Part shown: positions 8,484-17,327 of the stretch, piece after piece | Position numbering within the stretch: the first letter of the stretch is position 1 | Layout of the letters: each line of letters opens with the position of its first letter | Source of the DNA: Acetobacter oryzifermentans | Lineage (GTDB): Bacteria; Pseudomonadota; Alphaproteobacteria; Acetobacterales; Acetobacteraceae | Reading direction: 5' to 3' | Assembly: GCF_001628715.1 (NCBI RefSeq) | Contig: NZ_CP011120.1 | Location: 1,891,501 to 1,955,500, forward strand | DNA: 64,000 bases | The notes under the pieces: generated by a model | Seen by the model: the letters and a program-made list of their open reading frames with translations, nothing else | The model's database searches: none | What the model was told of the DNA's origin: nothing | Program-made: the position numbers and the translations under genes

Positions 8484-9389
8484 ATGCGCATTCTTTTCAT
8501 CACGGCTACACGTCTGGGCGATGCCGTGCTTTCTACAGGCCTGCTGGCATATCTGCACCAACGCTGGCCAGATGCGCGGTTCACCATAGCATGTGGGCCT
8601 GTTGCTGCCGGGCTGTTTAGTGCGTTTCCCGGACTCGAACGCACCATTGTAATGGAAAAACGTCCCTATGATCTGCACTGGTTTGATCTGTGGAAAGCCT
8701 GCGCACCTTTGAAATGGGACATCACGGTGGATCTGCGCGGTTCTGCCGTTACTTTTCTTTTACGCTCTGGCCGACGGTTTATTATGCGCGGAGGCCGCCG
8801 TGCAGGCGCACGCATTACACATTTGGGAAGCACCCTAAACCTTTCCCCCCCTCCGCTCCCTACTATTTGGGTCAGCCCGGCTGATCGCGCAAAAGCACAG
8901 CACATTATTCCTGATACCGCGCCCATTATTGCCTTAGGCCCTACGGCAAACTGGACAGGAAAAATCTGGCCAACAGAGCGTTACCTGCCCTTGTGGCAAC
9001 GCCTTTGCGCTGCATACCCACAGATTCGGCCTGCCATTTTCTATGGCCCGGGTGAGCAGGAAGCTGCGCTGGCGCGCCCTGTTCTGGAAGCTTTGCCCCA
9101 TGCCATTGATGCTGGAGGCCATTTTTCCCTTACGGAAGTTGCTGCCATGCTGGCTCGTTGCCGCCTGTATATTGGCAATGATTCGGGTTTGATGCACCTG
9201 GCTGCCGCAGCGGGCACACTCACTTTGGGACTTTTTGGACCATCTCGTGCATCAGAATACGCACCTTCTGGCAAAAATGCGCGCTGGATTGCCGCCCCCG
9301 GCCCAGAGGGTGAAGCCCCCATAGCCGGGTTGGATGTTGCAGATGTGGCCACAGCAGCGCTCTCCCTTCTTAAGGAAACCGGCATATGA
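8484..9389 (+). CDS. GT9-family (ADP-heptose:LPS heptosyltransferase-like) glycosyltransferase
   Basis: About 301 residues from ATG 8484. The family N-terminus MRILFITATRLGDAVLSTGLL begins right at this ATG; an upstream ATG at 8424 would add 20 unconserved residues. Later blocks are LGPTANWTGKIWPTERY and the nucleotide-sugar site YIGNDSGLMHLAAAAGTLTLGLFGP, typical of GT9 enzymes that add heptose or related sugars to the LPS core on the cytosolic face. Its stop overlaps the next gene by ATGA, so it is the first member of a GT9-GT4-asnB operon. The exact donor sugar is not deducible. Confidence 0.88.
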   Translation: MRILFITATRLGDAVLSTGLLAYLHQRWPDARFTIACGPVAAGLFSAFPGLERTIVMEKRPYDLHWFDLWKACAPLKWDITVDLRGSAVTFLLRSGRRFIMRGGRRAGARITHLGSTLNLSPPPLPTIWVSPADRAKAQHIIPDTAPIIALGPTANWTGKIWPTERYLPLWQRLCAAYPQIRPAIFYGPGEQEAALARPVLEALPHAIDAGGHFSLTEVAAMLARCRLYIGNDSGLMHLAAAAGTLTLGLFGPSRASEYAPSGKNARWIAAPGPEGEAPIAGLDVADVATAALSLLKETGI

Positions 9390-10447
9390 TGAATGGTACT
9401 GCCAACAGGCTGAACTCGCAGCCCTTGAAAGTTGCGCATATTATGGCCGGTGCCCCCACAGGCGGGGCAGAACTGTTTTTTGAGCGCCTATGTATTGCAC
9501 AGGCTGCCGCCGGGCTTTCTGTTCTGCCTGTTATCCGCACCAATCCGGAACGTAGCCAACGTTTACGTGCAGGCAACCTTGCGCCGGTGGAACTGCCTTT
9601 TGGCAACATGCTGGATATACGCACCCGCATGGGCCTGCGCTCTGCCCTTAAAGAGTTTTCCCCTCGCGTTGCCGTTGCATGGATGAACCGTGCCGCACGG
9701 TTTGCCCCCCAAGGCAATTGGGTGCTGGCCGGGCGGTTGGGGGGATTTTATGATCTTTCCAATTATCGCCGTTGTTCTCATCTTATCGGCAATACGCATG
9801 GCCTGGTACGCTGGATGCGTGAGCAAGGCTGGCCCACCAACGCCACGCATTACCTGCCTAATTTTGCCACGGACCTTGCTGCCACACCGCCTGTATGGCC
9901 CACATTTTTACCGCAGGGTACGCCCTTCCTATTGGCATTAGGGCGGCTACATAAGAACAAGGCTTTTGACGTTCTGATCCGTGCCATGAAGCATGTGCCT
10001 CATATTCCACTTGTTATTGCCGGAGAAGGGCCAGAGCGCGCAGCGCTGGAAGCGCTTGCCCAGCAGGAAGGTGTGGCTGAACGCGTATTTATGCCCGGTT
10101 GGGCCAACCAACCCGGAGGCCTGTTGCGCGCCTGCTCTGCCATGATCTGCCCTTCCCGGCACGAGCCATTGGGCAATGTTGTAATTGAAGGATTTTCGGC
10201 CTGCAAACCGGTTATTGCGGCTGCCTCTCAAGGGCCAAGCGAACTCATCCGTAATGGTGAAAACGGCCTCCTAGCTCCGGTAGAAGATGCAAATGCTCTG
10301 GCAGCACAGATCTGCACTGCACTGGAAACACCAGACCTAGCAACCCGTATGGCGCAGGTCGGCCGCAGGGATTATGAAACAACATATGCTGTCACACCCG
10401 TTTTGGATGCGTGGCATAAGTTCTTGTCCACGGTGGAGGCTGGGTAA
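9386..10447 (+). CDS. GT4-type glycosyltransferase (GT-B fold)
   Basis: 353 residues. The N-terminal Rossmann domain starts with KVAHIMAGAPTGGAELFFE; the C-terminal donor domain has FLLALGRLHKNKAFDVLIRA, VIAGEGPERAALEALA and the E-x7-E type signature RHEPLGNVVIEGFSACKPVIA. This is a retaining cytosolic transferase probably working on a lipid-linked or LPS-core acceptor. It overlaps the GT9 gene by 4 bp (ATGA), and its stop directly abuts the asnB ATG. The sugar and linkage are unknown. Confidence 0.9.
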   Translation: MMNGTANRLNSQPLKVAHIMAGAPTGGAELFFERLCIAQAAAGLSVLPVIRTNPERSQRLRAGNLAPVELPFGNMLDIRTRMGLRSALKEFSPRVAVAWMNRAARFAPQGNWVLAGRLGGFYDLSNYRRCSHLIGNTHGLVRWMREQGWPTNATHYLPNFATDLAATPPVWPTFLPQGTPFLLALGRLHKNKAFDVLIRAMKHVPHIPLVIAGEGPERAALEALAQQEGVAERVFMPGWANQPGGLLRACSAMICPSRHEPLGNVVIEGFSACKPVIAAASQGPSELIRNGENGLLAPVEDANALAAQICTALETPDLATRMAQVGRRDYETTYAVTPVLDAWHKFLSTVEAG

Positions 10448-12208
10448 ATGTGTGGCATTGGGGGGCTGATTTATACGCCCGGCACGCAGCCATGTTCCGA
10501 ATCGGTTCTGGAACGTATGGCGCAGGCCTTAGGCCATCGTGGCCCCAATGGGATACATATTGCCCGGTTGGGCCGTGCAGATATGGTGCATACACGTTTA
10601 GCCATTATTGATCTGGAAGGTGGAGACCAACCCTTAACCAGCGGTGATGGTACGCTTGTTGCCAATGGTGAAATCTATAACGACCCACAAATTCGCCAGC
10701 AGATCGGGCCAGAGCATTTTCAAACCGGGAGTGATTGCGAATCTCCCTTGCTTTTATGGGAGCGTAACGGATGCACCTATACACGCGGGCTGCGTGGCAT
10801 GTATGCCATTGGGCTGTACGATAAAGCCCAGCAGGAGCTTTTACTCTCGCGCGATCCATTTGGAATCAAACCACTTTATTTTACCGAATTTTCAGGCGGT
10901 ATTGCCTTTGCATCCGAGCCTGCCCCTTTAATCGCCTCTGGCCTTGCCCCGCGCGCTATTGCTCCTGCTGTGCGCGATGAGCTGCTGCAACTTCAGTTCA
11001 CCACTGGGTGGGAAACAATCTTTCCCGGTATTCAGCGCGTTATGCCGGGAGAAACCCTGCGCATTAACCAAGGGCGCATTCTGGACAGGCAACGGCAATC
11101 ACCCATTCCGGCCCACGCGCCTTTATTTACCTCTGAGGCCGAGGCTCTGAACCATCTTGATACAGCCTTGATGGACAGCGTGTATGCGCATGAGCGTGCA
11201 GATGTGCCATTTGGGCTGTTTCTTTCTGGCGGAATAGATAGCGCCTGTCTGTTAACGGCCATGAGCCGTCTCCCCCGCACCACGCCTTTACGCACATGGA
11301 CAGCTATTTTTGATGCGCCGGGTGCAGCGGATGAAGCGGATGCCGCCAGCGCATTGGCCAAACACGCCCGCACAGAGCACGAAACTTTGCGCATTACAGC
11401 AGATATGGTGTGGCAGCACCTGCCTGCCATTGTGGCCAGCATGGATGATCCGGTTGCGGATTACGCCATTATTCCAACATGGTTTTTAGCTCAAAAAGCT
11501 GCACAGGACGTTACCGTTATCCTTTCGGGTGAAGGGGGGGATGAACTGTTCTGTGGTTATGGACGTTATCGCTCTGCCAGCCGCCCTTGGTGGAAAGGCA
11601 AACGGCGCATGTGGCGGCGTGGTATTTTTGATAACATGAATATTCTGCGCCACCACCCAGCCCATTGGCGTGATGGTATAGCGGCTGCAGAAATGGCCGC
11701 CGCAGATGCCTCAACACCTCTTTCCCGCCTGCAAGCTGTGGATATTGCAGAATGGCTGCCAAATGACCTGCTTATCAAGCTGGATCGGTGCCTTATGGCG
11801 CATGGGTTAGAGGGGCGCACACCGTTGCTGGACCCCATTGTGGCCCAAACAGCATGGCGCCTGCCCGATTCCATGCGCCTACGTGATGGCAAAGGGAAAT
11901 GGCTTTTGCGCAAATGGTTACAACGACATAATTCTGCTGCACGCCCCTTTGCCCCCAAGCAAGGCTTTACTGTGCCGATTGGCACATGGATCCGGCAAAA
12001 AGGTACGCACCTCGGAGACCTGATGGCGCGGCAGGAATGTATTGCAGAAATTGCCCGACCAGACCGAGTAAAAGCCCTATTTCGCGCAGCAGATAACCGC
12101 AGAACGGGTGCAGCCGCATGGACACTTTTGTTCTACGCTTTGTGGCATCGGACACATATTCGCAATCTTCCGCCAGAAGGCGATGTGTTTTCCGCCCTAA
12201 GTCAGTAA
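10448..12208 (+). CDS. asnB: asparagine synthetase (glutamine-hydrolysing)
   Basis: 586 residues. The N-terminal class II amidotransferase begins with the catalytic Cys2 (MCGIGG), followed by GHRGPNG, HTRLAIIDL and NGEIYN. The synthetase domain has the PP-loop FLSGGIDSA and SGEGGDELFCGYGRY. The protein is intact and normal in length. AsnB converts aspartate to asparagine with glutamine and ATP. Members placed in polysaccharide clusters often amidate a sugar acid or amino acid on a glycan instead. The tight coupling to two glycosyltransferase genes leaves either role open here. The ATG starts immediately after the previous stop. Confidence 0.92.
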   Translation: MCGIGGLIYTPGTQPCSESVLERMAQALGHRGPNGIHIARLGRADMVHTRLAIIDLEGGDQPLTSGDGTLVANGEIYNDPQIRQQIGPEHFQTGSDCESPLLLWERNGCTYTRGLRGMYAIGLYDKAQQELLLSRDPFGIKPLYFTEFSGGIAFASEPAPLIASGLAPRAIAPAVRDELLQLQFTTGWETIFPGIQRVMPGETLRINQGRILDRQRQSPIPAHAPLFTSEAEALNHLDTALMDSVYAHERADVPFGLFLSGGIDSACLLTAMSRLPRTTPLRTWTAIFDAPGAADEADAASALAKHARTEHETLRITADMVWQHLPAIVASMDDPVADYAIIPTWFLAQKAAQDVTVILSGEGGDELFCGYGRYRSASRPWWKGKRRMWRRGIFDNMNILRHHPAHWRDGIAAAEMAAADASTPLSRLQAVDIAEWLPNDLLIKLDRCLMAHGLEGRTPLLDPIVAQTAWRLPDSMRLRDGKGKWLLRKWLQRHNSAARPFAPKQGFTVPIGTWIRQKGTHLGDLMARQECIAEIARPDRVKALFRAADNRRTGAAAWTLLFYALWHRTHIRNLPPEGDVFSALSQ

Positions 12209-12249
12209 GGTTTGAACAGTTTCTGTTCCTTATCTCAAAAGTCCCCTCT

Positions 12250-12277
12250 CTTCCTTCGGGAAGCCTTTGTTCTTTTA
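12250..12277 (+). terminator. UUCG hairpin between asnB and ygfZ
   Basis: CTTCC-TTCG-GGAAG, a short stem with the very stable UUCG tetraloop, followed by a T-rich stretch (TTTGTTCTTTT). It sits 41 bp after the asnB stop and 14 bp before the ygfZ ATG. It probably ends or attenuates the glycosyltransferase-asnB transcript. The stem is short, so strength is uncertain. Confidence 0.45.
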
Positions 12278-12290
12278 TGGGAGAATGTAA

Positions 12291-13166
12291 ATGCCTTCCC
12301 CAACACATATAACCCGGCTTGAAAACCGCACTGTTCTCAAACTTTCTGGTGCTGACCGCGTGCGTTTTCTGCAAGGTCTGGTTACGGCGGATATTGCTGC
12401 GCTGGAACCGGGTGATGCCACATGGAGTGCTTGCCTGACCCCCCAGGGCCGCTGGCAAGCAGACTTTTTTGTGGTTTCAGATCCTGATGATACCTGCCTG
12501 CTGTTAGATTGCGCCACAGAACAGGCCGAAAACCTAAAGACCACTCTTCGGCGCTTTCGCCTGCGTTCAGATGTTCAGCTAGAACTCACCGCCCTGCCCG
12601 TACATGTAGCGTGGGGAAACCCACCGCCAGACAGTGTGTTGGAAAACGCCATTAGCTTTCGGGACCCTCGGTTAGAAGACGCAGGATGGCGGCTTATTGA
12701 TGCCGCGCCGGATACTCCAATAACAGCTACAGAACAGGACTATAATCTGCACCGCATCATATTGGGACTGCCGGATGGTGTGCAGGATTGCGAAGTAGGC
12801 CGCACTTTGGCAGCCGAAGCCAATCTGGATCTTCTGGGCGGCGTATCGTGGAAAAAAGGCTGTTATATGGGGCAGGAAGTTACGGCCCGCATGCATTACC
12901 GCACACTGGTAAAGCGCCGCCTGATGCCTGTTGCAGCCACATCCCCCCTGCTCGCACCCGGAACATCCGTGCTGTGCAATGGTGTAGAGGTGGGCACATT
13001 GCGCTCATCCCAAGATCATGTTGGGCTGGCATTACTAAAAACAGAAGCCGCCAATAACCAACTCACCTGTGCCGAGCATCCGCTTGTCGTTCGCCTACCT
13101 ACGTGGCTAGAAACAGCACTTAAACCTCAAACATCTTCTGATTCTAATCCTACGGAAAAACCATGA
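12291..13166 (+). CDS. ygfZ: YgfZ/GcvT-like folate-binding Fe-S assembly protein
   Basis: 291 residues of the GcvT-related YgfZ family, which uses tetrahydrofolate to support maturation or repair of Fe-S enzymes such as MiaB. The diagnostic motif KGCYMGQEVTARMHYR (about residues 187-202) contains the conserved Cys. The N-terminal LSGADRVRFLQGLVTADI is also typical. The stop overlaps the hisI start by ATGA, so the two are translationally coupled. Cytosolic and full length. Confidence 0.92.
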   Translation: MPSPTHITRLENRTVLKLSGADRVRFLQGLVTADIAALEPGDATWSACLTPQGRWQADFFVVSDPDDTCLLLDCATEQAENLKTTLRRFRLRSDVQLELTALPVHVAWGNPPPDSVLENAISFRDPRLEDAGWRLIDAAPDTPITATEQDYNLHRIILGLPDGVQDCEVGRTLAAEANLDLLGGVSWKKGCYMGQEVTARMHYRTLVKRRLMPVAATSPLLAPGTSVLCNGVEVGTLRSSQDHVGLALLKTEAANNQLTCAEHPLVVRLPTWLETALKPQTSSDSNPTEKP

Positions 13167-13582
13167 CTTATATTGCCCCACCAGCAGCAGAACTGGATGC
13201 CATGCTGGATGTTGTAAAATTTGATGCCTCTGGTCTGGTTGCCGCCATTGCTCAGCAGCACGACAGCGGCGAAGTGCTGATGATTGCATGGATGACGCGT
13301 GAAGCCCTACGTGAAACATTGGAAAATGGGCGCGTCTGCTATTATTCCCGTAGTCGCCAGAAACTCTGGCGTAAGGGTGAAACATCTGGCCAAATCCAGC
13401 ACCTTATTGAAGCCCGGCTGGATTGTGATGCAGATGCCGTGCTGCTGCTTGTGAACCAGATTGGCGTAGCATGCCACACCGGCCGCCGTAGCTGCTTTTA
13501 CCGGGCGTTTACACCAGACGGCCTAAAAGAGCTGACAAAGCCGGAAATTGACCCCAACCAGCTTTATCACAAACACAATTAA
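13163..13582 (+). CDS. hisI: phosphoribosyl-AMP cyclohydrolase
   Basis: 139 residues. HisI opens the adenine ring of PR-AMP in histidine synthesis, a Zn- and Mg-dependent step. Visible motifs are LMIAWMTREALRETLENG, YYSRSRQKLWRKGETSG, the metal-binding LDCDADAVLLLV and GVACHTGRRSCFYR with the Zn-ligand cysteines. It is a stand-alone HisI without a fused HisE domain, as in most alphaproteobacteria. It is coupled to ygfZ by a 4-bp overlap. The convergent lpxB ends only 6 bp away. Confidence 0.96.
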   Translation: MTYIAPPAAELDAMLDVVKFDASGLVAAIAQQHDSGEVLMIAWMTREALRETLENGRVCYYSRSRQKLWRKGETSGQIQHLIEARLDCDADAVLLLVNQIGVACHTGRRSCFYRAFTPDGLKELTKPEIDPNQLYHKHN

Positions 13583-13588
13583 ACACGT

Positions 13589-14776
13589 TTAACCGAGCGT
13601 CTTAGCCGTATTTTTACGGTTAAGAACCTCCAAAACAGCTTCTGCTGCGGCATCGGCTGGCAGTTGGCCCTGTGGCCCTTCCAGCCCACGCAGAACCGTA
13701 GCAAAAGCCTGTTTCTGAGCGTGTGCCACATCTGTATTTTCAAACAGAATTTGCACTTCACGCGCCAATACATCTGCGCGGCATTGCTCCTGTAAAAGTT
13801 CGGGCACCACAGCACGGCCTGCTAACAAATTCACCATAGCGACAAATGGTACTTTAATAAGCCGACGGGCAAAAAAGGCTGTTATGGGGTTAACCCGATA
13901 CGTCACAGCCATTGGCACACCAGCCAGAGCCAGTTCCAAGGTAGATGTGCCTGATTTGGTTAACGCGGCCCCGGCTGCGGCAAAGGCATCGTGCTTGTCA
14001 TGAATATCCGTAACGATAATCGGCTTTACGGGCCAATCCTGCGTGGCACGTTCCACTACATTTGCCACAACTGGAGAAACTGGCACTACAGGCACCACGT
14101 CTGGCATGGATGTTTTAAGCAGACGCAACATCTGCCCAAAAACTGGCAGCAAACGCGGCGCTTCTGAACGGCGGCTACCGGGCATAAGCACCAGTATTTT
14201 GGCGCTCTGTGGCAATCCATGCTGGATACGAAAACGCGCCGCATCTCCATCCTTTGCGCCGGATTGTAAAACCGGGTGGCCTACAAAGCGGGTTTTCAGA
14301 CCATGCTTGCTAAAAAACTTTTCCTCAAACGGTAAAAGGCACAACAACTCTTCCCATAAACCGGGAAATTCCTTCACCCTTTTTTGCCGCCATGCCCAAA
14401 CCTGCGGTGCAACATAATGCACGCGCGCAATGCCTAAACCGCTTATTTTTTTAAGAAGCCTAAGGGCAAAGCCGGGGCTATCTATGGTAATCACTAAATC
14501 CGGCTTTTGGACTGCAATATCCTGCGCAGCTTCATCCAGCCGAGCAGAAAGCTGACGCACGCGGGGCAAAACTTCCACCAGCCCCATAACAGCCAGATCC
14601 CGCATGGGAAACAAGCTTGCCAGCCCTTCCTCTTGCATACGCACGCCCCCTACGCCTGCAAAGCGCATCTTGGGCATACGGGTGCGCAAAGCATGCATAA
14701 GGCGTGCGCCCAATACATCGCCACTGGCCTCACCAGCCAGAATCCAGACAAGAGGGGAAGAAGAAGGAGAAACCAT
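13589..14776 (-). CDS. lpxB: lipid-A-disaccharide synthase
   Basis: 395 residues of GT19. LpxB joins UDP-2,3-diacylglucosamine to lipid X to form the lipid A disaccharide at the inner membrane. The N-terminus has WILAGEASGDVLGARLM and FAGVGGVRMQEEG. Later segments are HYVAPQVWAWRQKRVKEF, LMPGSRRSEAPRLLPV and the donor-site LTKSGTSTLELALAGVPMAVTYR. It stands alone here, away from lpxA/lpxD/fabZ. It is convergent with hisI and divergent from the SulP gene. No terminator was found in the 6-bp gap to hisI. Confidence 0.95.
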   Translation of the reverse strand: MVSPSSSPLVWILAGEASGDVLGARLMHALRTRMPKMRFAGVGGVRMQEEGLASLFPMRDLAVMGLVEVLPRVRQLSARLDEAAQDIAVQKPDLVITIDSPGFALRLLKKISGLGIARVHYVAPQVWAWRQKRVKEFPGLWEELLCLLPFEEKFFSKHGLKTRFVGHPVLQSGAKDGDAARFRIQHGLPQSAKILVLMPGSRRSEAPRLLPVFGQMLRLLKTSMPDVVPVVPVSPVVANVVERATQDWPVKPIIVTDIHDKHDAFAAAGAALTKSGTSTLELALAGVPMAVTYRVNPITAFFARRLIKVPFVAMVNLLAGRAVVPELLQEQCRADVLAREVQILFENTDVAHAQKQAFATVLRGLEGPQGQLPADAAAEAVLEVLNRKNTAKTLG

Positions 14777-14951
14777 GCATCACGCATAAAACGCCGCAAC
14801 ACAGAGCACAATCATCTTGTCTGTGCATTACGGTAGGATATCGCTAACAAGGCATTTATATCTTACTAATAATGCCTCAAAAGTCTTTCTTGCCCCGAAA
14901 CACTTTTGATGCCCGATTAATACGCCACTCCACACTCAACCAAGGGACAAC

Positions 14952-16418
14952 TTGTTTCTCGTGACAGTTAAAACCTATATTCATGAATGGACAGACCAAC
15001 CCGTCCGCAATGTTCTGGCTGGCATGGTGGGCACTTTTGCACTTATTCCAGAAGTTATTGCTTTTTCTTATGTGGCTGGGGTTGCGCCCTCTGTGGGACT
15101 ATTCGCCTCGTTCGTTATCAGTATTGCCATTGCCATTACGGGTGGCAGGCCGGGCATGATTTCCGGGGCTGCGGGGTCTGTTGCCCTTGTGGCAGCCGAG
15201 CTCGTGCATAGCCACGGCCTGCAATATCTGCTTTTGGCCACACTGCTGGCTGGTGCATTCCAGATTATTTTCGGTTTGCTGCGTTTGCAAAGCATGATGC
15301 GCTTTGTCTCGCGCGAAGTGGAAACTGGATTTGTAAACGCACTGGGTATTCTTATCTTTTCCGCGCAGGTGCCGCAGATGCTGCACGTTACGTGGCATAC
15401 TTATGCACTTATCGCACTTGGGCTGGCTATTGTTTACCTTTTGCCGCGCATCACCACGGCTGTACCTTCCCCTTTAATCTGTATTCTTGTGCTAACAGGC
15501 ATTACTTTTGCGGTACCTATGCCTGTGCATGTGGTGTCTGATTTGGGAGAACTCCCCTCCGGCCTGCCGCATCTTACTTTGCCAAATGTGCCTTTTTCGG
15601 CAGAAACTTTTAAAATTGTGCTGCCTTATGCGTTTGCCATGGCCATGGTAGGCCTTTTGGAATCCCTCATGACAGCCACTGTGGTGGACGAATTAACAGA
15701 CACGCACAGCAACAAACGCATGGAATGCACCGGGCTTGGTTTTTCCAACATCATGGTGGGCCTATTCGGCGGCATGGCTGGTTGCGGTATGATTGGGCAG
15801 ACAGTTGGCAACTTGCGGTATGGCGGACGTGGCCGACTTTCTACCTTTACGGCTGGGGCATTTTTACTGCTGTTGCTGGTTGTGTTGCACCGCTTTGTAG
15901 CCCAAGTGCCTGTTGCTGCGCTGGTGGCCATTATGATTATGGTGTCTGTCAGCACATTTTCATGGTCTTCCCTACGAGATCTGGTAAAGCATCCACGCCT
16001 TTCTTCTACCGTCATGCTGGCCACTGTTTTGGTGGTGGTGTTAACGCATGATCTGGCAGCAGGCGTAGCCTGCGGTGTGCTATTGAACGGGCTGTTTTTC
16101 TCTTTTCAGGTTATGAAACTTGTTCAGGTAAGCAGTACGTTTTCAGAAAGCCACAACACGCGCACCTACTACGTGCATGGGCAAATGTTCTTTGCCTCAG
16201 CCAGTGTTCTTGCCGATGCCGTGGATTTTCAGGACACAGCTTCAACCATCGTAATTGATCTTGAAGATGCTCATATCTGGGATATCAGCGCAGCAGATGC
16301 CTTGGAAAAAATTGCATCTCGCCTAAAAACACGCGGGAAAACAGTTTCCATTATCCATGCTGATCAACGGGCAGAAAAACTTCTAGCTTCTTTGGGTCAT
16401 GATACCTTGCTGGCCTAG
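14952..16418 (+). CDS. SulP-family anion transporter with STAS domain
   Basis: About 488 residues. Roughly ten or more membrane helices form a SulP core: ALIPEVIAFSYVAGVAPSVGL near the N-terminus, GMISGAAGSVALV, and GLLESLMTA with GMIGQTVGNLRYGGRGRLSTF. A C-terminal STAS domain (about residues 400-480; IVIDLEDAHIWDISAADALE) follows. The family moves sulfate, bicarbonate or dicarboxylates with Na+ or H+; the substrate is unknown. There is no ATG at the front: TTG 14952 lies 4 nt after AAGGGA, and GTG 14961 lies 13 nt after it. Closed by a strong terminator. Confidence 0.9.
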   Translation: MFLVTVKTYIHEWTDQPVRNVLAGMVGTFALIPEVIAFSYVAGVAPSVGLFASFVISIAIAITGGRPGMISGAAGSVALVAAELVHSHGLQYLLLATLLAGAFQIIFGLLRLQSMMRFVSREVETGFVNALGILIFSAQVPQMLHVTWHTYALIALGLAIVYLLPRITTAVPSPLICILVLTGITFAVPMPVHVVSDLGELPSGLPHLTLPNVPFSAETFKIVLPYAFAMAMVGLLESLMTATVVDELTDTHSNKRMECTGLGFSNIMVGLFGGMAGCGMIGQTVGNLRYGGRGRLSTFTAGAFLLLLLVVLHRFVAQVPVAALVAIMIMVSVSTFSWSSLRDLVKHPRLSSTVMLATVLVVVLTHDLAAGVACGVLLNGLFFSFQVMKLVQVSSTFSESHNTRTYYVHGQMFFASASVLADAVDFQDTASTIVIDLEDAHIWDISAADALEKIASRLKTRGKTVSIIHADQRAEKLLASLGHDTLLA

Positions 16419-16444
16419 GCCATTTATACAACAGAACAACTTTC

Positions 16445-16482
16445 AAAAAGGAGGCATGAAAAATTCATGCCTCCTTTTTATT
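16445..16482. terminator. bidirectional terminator between SulP gene and msrQ
   Basis: Perfect 16-bp stem AAAAAGGAGGCATGAA/TTCATGCCTCCTTTTT with an AAA loop. A-runs and T-runs flank both sides, so it can stop transcription of both convergent genes. It is one of the strongest hairpins in the window. Confidence 0.92.
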
Positions 16483-17103
16483 TCAGGATTTTTTAAGCCC
16501 AGGTTTTGGCAAAAGCCGTAAACCCAACACACATGCCGCTACGGCTGCATATATAAAAGGTTCAATATACCACTGCTTAAATGCAATGGCGTAATGGATG
16601 CACGCCAAAACCATGGCGACATATACCAGACGATGCAAACGCGCCCATTTTTTACCCAACCGTATGATGGATTTGCGTGTGGATGTTGCTGCCAACACAA
16701 TCAATATAGAAAATGCAAGGAGCCCGAATATCAGGAATGGACGTGTTAAAAAGTCTTTCCATATCCGCTGGACATCAAACCCGCGTGCCCACCAGAAATA
16801 AAGCGTAACGTGCAAAGCCGCGTAACTGAAAGCCAACAGCCCAAGCGGGCGGCGATAAACCATTAAATCAATTTTCAAAAACCGCTTGAGCGGCGAAATC
16901 ATAAGAGAAACAAGCAAGAACCGAAATGCATAACGTCCAAATTCATGCAAACAGGTCTTAAATGGATTTGGCCCCAGATCCCCCGAAAAAGCACCAGCCA
17001 GATAAGATACTGCTGGCAGCATGAACAGCACATACAGCAATACCTGCCGCGTAAGGGGAGAAAGGCGAAACCGCCGGCTTCGGTCTGGGGTGGACAATGG
17101 CAT
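16483..17103 (-). CDS. msrQ: MsrQ (YedZ) heme-binding membrane subunit of methionine sulfoxide reductase
   Basis: 206 residues with about six helices of the ferric-reductase-like fold. HEFGRYAFRFLL, YRRPLGLLAFSYAALHVTLYF and WARLHRLVYVAMVLACIHYA carry the heme-ligand histidines. MsrQ passes electrons from the quinone pool or flavin to periplasmic MsrP, which repairs oxidised Met residues. The catalytic partner msrP is not next to it here and must be elsewhere if present. Convergent with the SulP gene. The 224 bp upstream (17104-17327) is AT-rich promoter-like DNA with no gene. Confidence 0.9.
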   Translation of the reverse strand: MPLSTPDRSRRFRLSPLTRQVLLYVLFMLPAVSYLAGAFSGDLGPNPFKTCLHEFGRYAFRFLLVSLMISPLKRFLKIDLMVYRRPLGLLAFSYAALHVTLYFWWARGFDVQRIWKDFLTRPFLIFGLLAFSILIVLAATSTRKSIIRLGKKWARLHRLVYVAMVLACIHYAIAFKQWYIEPFIYAAVAACVLGLRLLPKPGLKKS

Positions 17104-17327
17104 GGGGTTTTCTGTTCTCCACTGTTTGAGGCACCGCAGCCACTTACGCTGAGTGCATGATTACCCTTACAAAATCAGCCTTATTGCGCAAGAATACTGT
17201 GCAATCGTAACAAATTACATCACGCCCAGACACGTAAACGCGAACAGTGTTTCCCAAACCTATCCAAGACATATCTTGCTATTCAGGTTTATAATTCTGC
17301 TCATACAAACAAGAAGGTTCATTCAGC

